Below, one piece after another: positions 13,033 through 16,800 of a DNA stretch of 16,800 bases. Source of the DNA: JBOFSQ01 sp051651625. Lineage in GTDB: Bacteria; Planctomycetota; Planctomycetia; Pirellulales; Thermoguttaceae. The translations under genes and the position numbers were made by a program. Numbering within the stretch: position 1 is the stretch's first letter; every line of letters starts with the position of its first letter. The stretch is from assembly GCA_051651625.1 (NCBI GenBank), contig JBOFSQ010000048.1, forward strand, positions 1-16,800, given 5' to 3'. A model generated the notes under the pieces. It saw nothing but the letters and a program-made list of their open reading frames with translations. It did no database searches and was not told the origin of the DNA.

Positions 13033-13809
13033 TCAACATGTGGACTGTCCTGCATTTGTCTGGCAGGTGCCACTACCCTTGCTTGCATTTTCATCAAAAT
13101 GGTCATCTGATTTTACTCCATTTTGATTGTTTGGCACATCGTTTTCGGTTTCACCGGCATAACCTAACGAATGACAATTATCCACAATGAGATGTCGATT
13201 TCGGATGCGCCATAACACTAAAAAAATCATTGGCAACCATATTCCGAACAATAACCACGAGATTACAGTTTTGTTGTCAATTATGCGAGCAAGACAAGAA
13301 TTAGTATCGCAGCGAGAAACCAACAGCAAAATGTCTACAACAATAAAAAACAGAAAATAAAAGAACGGAAAAGTTGCAGTAAAAAAATACAAACACAACG
13401 CGAACACATCGTTGATTTTGATGTTTTTTCTTTTTTTTCGTTGTGAAATGTTAACACCTGCGTCAACACAGCGAGGACCTGTATCTCCGTTGCCTGTTGC
13501 TTGATTGCACTTTTTCTCGCGGCTCTGGTCTCGCATTGTTTTGAACATAACAAAACAGATAAAGTAATAAAACGCGACAGCCAAAACGCATGCCCAAATT
13601 ACCGATGTGCTGTAAACATAGGTTTCTGTTACGGTACAAAGTTCGTAAAAGCGAGGCGATTCGGTTGCTGCGTTTTGTGTGAGTGCATGAAACTGTTTCG
13701 ATAAGCGGAGGTGTTCGGATAATAAACACACAAACAAAATTGCCAGCAAGACATTTGCGAATATAAAACTCAAGACAAAGGCGACTGGTTTTGTCAAACA
13801 AGTTTTCAT
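13033..13809 (-). CDS. Four-span membrane protein of unknown function
   Basis: 258 residues with four hydrophobic segments: about 10-30, 68-90, 134-164 (very Phe-rich, FFTATFPFFYFLFFIVVDIL) and 183-202. The loop after the second segment (91-132) is long and ends in a basic cluster (SQRKKRKNIK), and the C-terminal 55 residues are hydrophilic and Asn/Asp/Gly-rich. By the positive-inside rule both would be cytoplasmic. No family is recognised. AAAGGG, six bases before the ATG at 13807-13809, supports the start. The base composition is strongly AT-rich (one 60-nt line inside the gene, 13381-13440, has 17 G+C). It sits 59 bp from the next gene in the same orientation, consistent with co-transcription. 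Confidence 0.72.
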   Translation of the reverse strand: MKTCLTKPVAFVLSFIFANVLLAILFVCLLSEHLRLSKQFHALTQNAATESPRFYELCTVTETYVYSTSVIWACVLAVAFYYFICFVMFKTMRDQSREKKCNQATGNGDTGPRCVDAGVNISQRKKRKNIKINDVFALCLYFFTATFPFFYFLFFIVVDILLLVSRCDTNSCLARIIDNKTVISWLLFGIWLPMIFLVLWRIRNRHLIVDNCHSLGYAGETENDVPNNQNGVKSDDHFDENASKGSGTCQTNAGQSTC

Positions 13810-13882
13810 ACTGCCCTTTCAAGAAACAAAGAGTTTATTTGACGATATTGGCACAGTCGCAGAACGTCGCAATCCCTGTTGC

Positions 13883-14104
13883 TCATGCGGCATTTGCGAT
13901 TGGTACAGCATAAAAATCGTAAGCTCCCTTAACGGCTATTATAACACCAGCAGAAAGAAGCACGGTTCCACCAGATGCGGTTACAGCTGTCGTACCTGCT
14001 GCGACTATCAAAATCTTCGTCCCAGTATAAGCTAAACAAACGCCAACTACACCCTCGCCAAACGAAGTGATATTTGCAGATACGGCTGCCCCTGCTGCTT
14101 GCAA
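13883..14104 (-). CDS. Small hydrophobic Gly/Ala-rich peptide, TTG start or remnant
   Basis: 73 residues from a TTG at 14102-14104. An in-frame TAA lies nine codons upstream and no ATG or GTG is available. It is dominated by small and aliphatic residues: two membrane-like stretches, VVGVCLAYTGTKILIVAAG (about 19-37) and GGTVLLSAGVIIAVKGAYDF (about 45-64), end in PIANAA. Such composition fits a small membrane peptide, a bacteriocin-like peptide, or a transmembrane hairpin cut from a larger protein. No leader with a double-glycine cleavage site is seen and the ribosome-binding site is weak, so a decayed fragment is a serious alternative. It lies in line with its neighbours, with gaps of 85 and 73 bp. 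Confidence 0.42.
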   Translation of the reverse strand: MQAAGAAVSANITSFGEGVVGVCLAYTGTKILIVAAGTTAVTASGGTVLLSAGVIIAVKGAYDFYAVPIANAA

Positions 14105-14189
14105 GACAATCTTTTTTTGTACGGCAAGTTAAACGTGCACACCATAATGCGACTGGACACGTCGGATTTTGAAATGGTATTGATAAGAG

Positions 14190-14822
14190 TTACGGTATAA
14201 AAGCAGATATAATTGACTTTTGAATGGCGGGTGGGATGGTTGCACTTCCAGAATATAGCATGCGACCATTGGAATCCCAAAAGGATATTGTTTCGCATTG
14301 TCCAGAATTATACTTCGCATCCATAATAACGTTGTCTGAATCATCAACCAGCACATCCTCTCCATTTCCATCGCTGATTTTTGACACTACATTGCCTTTG
14401 GAGTCACAAAAAACAGCGTCAATGTACTCTAACAAGTAAACAGAGTTGAGGGGGAATGTATAGTGAAATACTCCAGTTCCTCTGGCTCTGATAGACATGT
14501 CAGCAAAATAGTCTTCAAAGTGACAAATTGCCCTATTGGTGTCAAGCTGTTTATCAATAAATACTTTTCTGATTTTTCCATCACATCGTAAAACAGGATA
14601 TGGTCGAGAAAGCGGGGTTTCAATTTCGATGGGAATAAAGCCAAGCCAACTGCGAGAATCACTTAGACCAAGGCCCCGCCATTTTATTTTTGTATAATTT
14701 GCGGGGTTATGAGTTGGATAACCTAACGTCGGCTTCGGTAAATAACAGATTGTAAATAGCAATAAGAAGATTGTAAACGCAATGGCAAATACGGTAAATG
14801 CGTTTTTCGTATTCAATTTCAT
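14190..14822 (-). CDS. Exported or membrane-anchored protein of unknown function
   Basis: 210 residues. A basic start and hydrophobic residues 8-28 (AFTVFAIAFTIFLLLFTICY) form a signal anchor. The remaining 180 residues would lie outside the membrane. The C-terminal half repeats 'x-D-S/N-x-G/N-x-V' turns (FCDSKGNVVSKISDGNGED 138-156, DDSDNVIMDAKYNSG 160-174, FWDSNGRMLYSGSA 181-194). These are loosely like the MORN_2 units of the gene at 12416-12973, suggesting but not proving a related fold. GAGGAG (complement of 14831-14836), eight bases before the ATG at 14820-14822, gives a firm start. The base use is AT-rich like its neighbours. Confidence 0.72.
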   Translation of the reverse strand: MKLNTKNAFTVFAIAFTIFLLLFTICYLPKPTLGYPTHNPANYTKIKWRGLGLSDSRSWLGFIPIEIETPLSRPYPVLRCDGKIRKVFIDKQLDTNRAICHFEDYFADMSIRARGTGVFHYTFPLNSVYLLEYIDAVFCDSKGNVVSKISDGNGEDVLVDDSDNVIMDAKYNSGQCETISFWDSNGRMLYSGSATIPPAIQKSIISAFIP

Positions 14823-14853
14823 AACAGGGACTCCTCACTTTTACTGGCAATAG

Positions 14854-14942
14854 ACCTGTTCGGAAACTTGCACTCGCAAAGCGGTTCGGCATAGCCGAAC
14901 CAAAACTACAAAGTCGCTCCAAATCCATGTTCCCGAACAGGT
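14854..14942. repeat. Inverted-repeat unit containing the GGTTCGGC palindrome
   Basis: Outer arms ACCTGTTCGGAAAC (14854-14867) and GTTCCCGAACAGGT (14929-14942) differ by one base. Inside is the perfect hairpin GGTTCGGCATAGCCGAACC (14883-14901), the reverse complement of the one at 5364-5382. The 20 or so bases beside it also match that locus. The unit sits in the largest gap of the minus-strand cluster and would separate the first gene (14966-15544) from the rest. Confidence 0.7.
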
Positions 14943-14965
14943 ATATTTCTAATCCGATTTCTAGG

Positions 14966-15544
14966 CTAAATTTGCGACAAGACAAAAACAAGAGTCAATC
15001 CGGCTCCAACACATGCAATTGCAGAGAATAGATTCCCAATAAGCCAAGCGGCTGAACGTAGACTTATCATAATAACAGAGAAACTAATTAGTGACGAGAA
15101 CAATAAAACGGTTGTTACTCCATTCAAAAATACATTCGCTACACCACCTACATACTTTTCCGGATAATCATATCCGTTCATTGAACAAATGGCTACAACA
15201 GCGGACATTATAAGAAAACAAACAAATAAAATCAATACTACACGGTACAACCATGAAATTAGCATAAAACGACGCAATCCAACTTGACCATTAAAAAACA
15301 ATGGACGAATCATCAAGCCTGACATACAAGAAACAGTACAACACATACAGTACCACAGTAAAAGAAATAGAGGCGAAACGTAACGAAGCATAAATTCCAT
15401 TATCTGCGGATACTCTAACCCGGAATCCCAGTACATTAGCCATGAAAAGAAAGCCATCGCAATTGAAAAGAGCAAGAAAAATAGATGAGCCAGAAAACAA
15501 ATATAAGATTCTGGCGTGTTGTTCGTTAGTTCTGTTGTAAGCAT
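14966..15544 (-). CDS. Five-span membrane protein of unknown function
   Basis: 192 residues, almost wholly hydrophobic, with predicted segments at about 13-37, 54-78, 95-120, 135-160 and 166-189. Short loops carry most of the charges (MIRPLFFNGQVGLRRF 78-93, NGYDYPEKY 123-131). No catalytic or transport motif is recognised. The ATG at 15542-15544 is preceded by AAGGGGGAG at good distance, so the longer frame to 15589 is not used. It is the promoter-proximal gene of the AT-rich cluster (one 60-nt line, 15181-15240, has 17 G+C) and is separated from the next gene by the inverted repeat at 14854-14942. Confidence 0.73.
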   Translation of the reverse strand: MLTTELTNNTPESYICFLAHLFFLLFSIAMAFFSWLMYWDSGLEYPQIMEFMLRYVSPLFLLLWYCMCCTVSCMSGLMIRPLFFNGQVGLRRFMLISWLYRVVLILFVCFLIMSAVVAICSMNGYDYPEKYVGGVANVFLNGVTTVLLFSSLISFSVIMISLRSAAWLIGNLFSAIACVGAGLTLVFVLSQI

Positions 15545-15712
15545 CGCTCCCCCTTTCTCTATTGATTGAAAATTCTTGCAAAACGTCATCAGAGACTCAT
15601 ACTCGCTGTACTACACAAGTCGTCATGAGTTTAGAGTCCAAGACCCATCCAAGTCCCGCATATGCTGTGAGATATTCCTATCCATTTCCACACTTGGAAG
15701 GTCGCCATGATT

Positions 15713-15757
15713 GGTGGACTGGGTTTCCTAGACAGAAAAGAGAGGTGGCGTAAGCTA
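15713..15757. repeat. Repeat P, right border copy
   Basis: 39 of 45 positions are identical to 10144-10188 (GGTGGACTGGGTTTC ... TAAGCTA), same orientation. Here it is followed by unrelated sequence and the large palindrome instead of by Q. Confidence 0.8.
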
Positions 15758-15839
15758 TACTCAAGATGGCCAGTAATTGCAGGTTTTCAAACAACGGCAA
15801 TTTTGGTGTCGTTAACGTTTTGTATCCGTTCACGGTTGG

Positions 15840-16123
15840 TTTCGTCGTGACGTTTCCTAGTCCCGTTGGGACGTTCTAATTGTAGCCAAGGGCAAGACGT
15901 ACTCGTCGCAGCCCTCGGTTCGCTGCCCCCAATTGAACGAAGTCCCGTAGGGACGACCTTATTCCGAACGGGCAAAAAATCGTCAACGCTGTCGAGCGGT
16001 TCAAATAAGGCCGCTCCTACGGAGCTACGAATTCTCTGGTGAACGCAAACCCAAGGCTGCAGCGAATACGCCTTGCCTTGGGCTACAATTAGGTCGTCGC
16101 CACGCGACTAGGAAGTGACGAAA
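15840..16123. mobile_element. 284-bp fold-back element, MITE- or REP-like, no coding capacity
   Basis: An imperfect palindrome over its whole length. The left arm runs TTTCGTC (15840-15846), TTCCTAGTC, CTAATTGTAGCC (15876-15887), GTACTCGTCGCAGCC, GTCCCGTAGGGACGACCTTA. The right arm, read in reverse complement from 16123, runs TTTCGTC, TTCCTAGTC, CTAATTGTAGCC, GTATTCGCTGCAGCC, GCTCCGTAGGAGCGGCCTTA. The centre is near 15975-15985. The units GTCCCGTAGGGAC and GCTCCGTAGGAGC are themselves palindromes of the kind dispersed in planctomycete genomes. No transposase is present, so movement would need one encoded elsewhere. It lies between P and Q only in the right border copy. Confidence 0.7.
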
Positions 16124-16183
16124 CAATTTTGTCCGCGAACAGGCAATTTCACCACATTTTAGGTGTATAGAGGGGGCGGACAA

Positions 16184-16222
16184 GTTAGCGGGTGAAAACG
16201 GTAGTTGGCGCACTGTGCGACC
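16184..16222. repeat. Repeat Q, right border copy
   Basis: GTTAGCGGGTGAAAACGGTA is shared exactly with 10202-10221, and 35 of 39 positions match overall. The spacing from Q to R is 206 bp here and 151 bp on the left. Confidence 0.8.
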
Positions 16223-16428
16223 GACATAAAACGCGACGCCGTTAGCGGAAATTGTCCTGCCGTGCGTCAAACGTAACAAGCATCACTTCGGCGTCAAAAC
16301 GTTCTCGCCTTTCGTGTGCGAAATATTCACGATGCGACCGTTCAGCCCGAAAGTCCAAGATGTCGTGTTATCGACGGGATGTGTCTGCGATGTCACGCAG
16401 ACAGACCGGTAAATGTATGGCAGGTTGC

Positions 16429-16468
16429 ACTGACCTGCCCAACGTTTTCCGAACGGCACGCAATGCTA
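16429..16468. repeat. Repeat R, right border copy
   Basis: CTGACCTGCCC followed by CCGAACGGCACGCAATGCTA, matching 10392-10430. Its last three bases form the TAG stop codon of the minus-strand SHD1 gene, so the repeat begins exactly where that gene ends. Confidence 0.75.
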
Positions 16469-16800
16469 CGGCTTCGCTGTCTCAAGTTGTTCGCGGACGT
16501 AATCTTGGTCTGCCTTGCGTAATGCGGAAAGTTCTATCGTGGTCTGCTTGCCGTCGGGTTTTTCGAGTGTCACGTCTTTGCCGTCAGAAGAAACGTACTT
16601 CGCACTCGCTTTGAAGAGTCCATCTTTCGTTTGCCAGTTGCGATAATCAGAAGGTGGCGGGGCATTCTTCTCGGCTTCTTTCACAGCATCAAGCACTTCT
16701 TTGGCAAGAGCATCATCAACCTTGTGTTCCTTCAACAACGCTTCTAGTTCTGCCGTCGCAAAGGGGTGAAGCGAGTATGAATCGATCAAGTATTTTTTCA
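16466..16800 (-). CDS. SHD1 (SLA1 homology 1) domain protein, C-terminal part
   Basis: The frame is open at the right edge, and 110 C-terminal residues are visible. Residues about 54-106 form an SHD1-type domain: NWQTKDGLFKASAKYV (54-69), then DVTLEKPDGKQTTIEL (75-90) and ALRKADQDYV (92-101). This is the 'W-x-G-x-F-x-A-x-F ... V-x-L-x-K-x-D-G-K ... L-x-x-D' pattern. In yeast Sla1 the domain binds NPFxD peptides. In planctomycetes it is common at the end of secreted or surface proteins, with unknown partners. The preceding 45 residues are helical and charged (LEALLKEHKVDDALAKEVLD), perhaps a coiled coil or a linker. The N-terminal part and any signal lie outside the window. The codon use and GC level are like the left part of the window, so it appears to lie outside the AT-rich island. 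Confidence 0.8.
   Translation of the reverse strand, partial: KKYLIDSYSLHPFATAELEALLKEHKVDDALAKEVLDAVKEAEKNAPPPSDYRNWQTKDGLFKASAKYVSSDGKDVTLEKPDGKQTTIELSALRKADQDYVREQLETAKP

Larger units (their letters stand above)
15545..16465. other. Gene-free, repeat-filled right border of the AT-rich island
   Basis: No gene is supported on either strand. The stretch holds repeat P (15713-15757), the 284-bp palindrome (15840-16123), repeat Q (16184-16222) and most of repeat R (16429-16468). Frames longer than 60 codons occur here, but their residues come from the repeats. Confidence 0.65.

Overview
The window most likely comes from a member of the Planctomycetota. The evidence is a PQQ-type beta-propeller tethered to the membrane, an SHD1 (SLA1 homology) domain protein at the right edge, many genes without a clear Shine-Dalgarno site, and intergenic spaces packed with dispersed palindromic repeats. 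This assignment is inferred from gene style and repeat content; there is no rRNA or other phylogenetic marker in the window.

Left part (1-9930), moderately GC-rich. A truncated reading frame runs in from the left edge and is followed by a flavodoxin-like protein (617-1087, +). Next come a secreted alpha/beta hydrolase with a cysteine nucleophile (1507-2523, +) and an orphan CheA-type histidine kinase with two phosphotransfer domains (2716-5217, +). Three minus-strand genes follow: a pyridoxamine-phosphate-oxidase/NimA-like flavoprotein (5404-5871), a three-helix membrane protein carrying a PQQ-like propeller (6028-7983), and a secreted SMP-30/NHL-type propeller (8403-9659). Each has its own spacing and job, and they do not look like one pathway. 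The spaces between them hold at least four repeat types: long fold-back elements (1115-1380 and 8035-8306), a 57-bp hairpin repeat (1431-1487 and 5262-5318), a 59-bp tandem repeat (5876-6020), and a short perfect palindrome shared with 14883-14901.

Middle part (10446-15544), clearly AT-rich. Three sample lines counted by hand gave 28-35% GC, against 57% for one line inside cheA. Seven consecutive minus-strand reading frames with gaps of 59-143 bp encode small secreted or membrane proteins of unknown function. One carries YwqK/MORN_2-type repeats (12416-12973), two are polytopic (13033-13809 and 14966-15544), and one is a short hydrophobic Gly/Ala-rich peptide with only a TTG start (13883-14104). 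Four have good Shine-Dalgarno sites, so they are probably expressed. Composition, common orientation and the lack of recognisable housekeeping genes suggest an acquired island.

Borders. On each side of the AT-rich block lies the same ordered series of three short repeats, here called P, Q and R, in the same orientation: 10139-10430 on the left and 15713-16468 on the right. A further copy of P lies inside the block at 12284-12303. In the right copy P and Q are separated by a 284-bp imperfect palindrome (15840-16123) that is absent from the left copy, as if a fold-back element had inserted. R directly follows the stop codon of a minus-strand gene on both sides. The best candidate for something undescribed here is this repeat-bordered cassette of small membrane and secreted genes.
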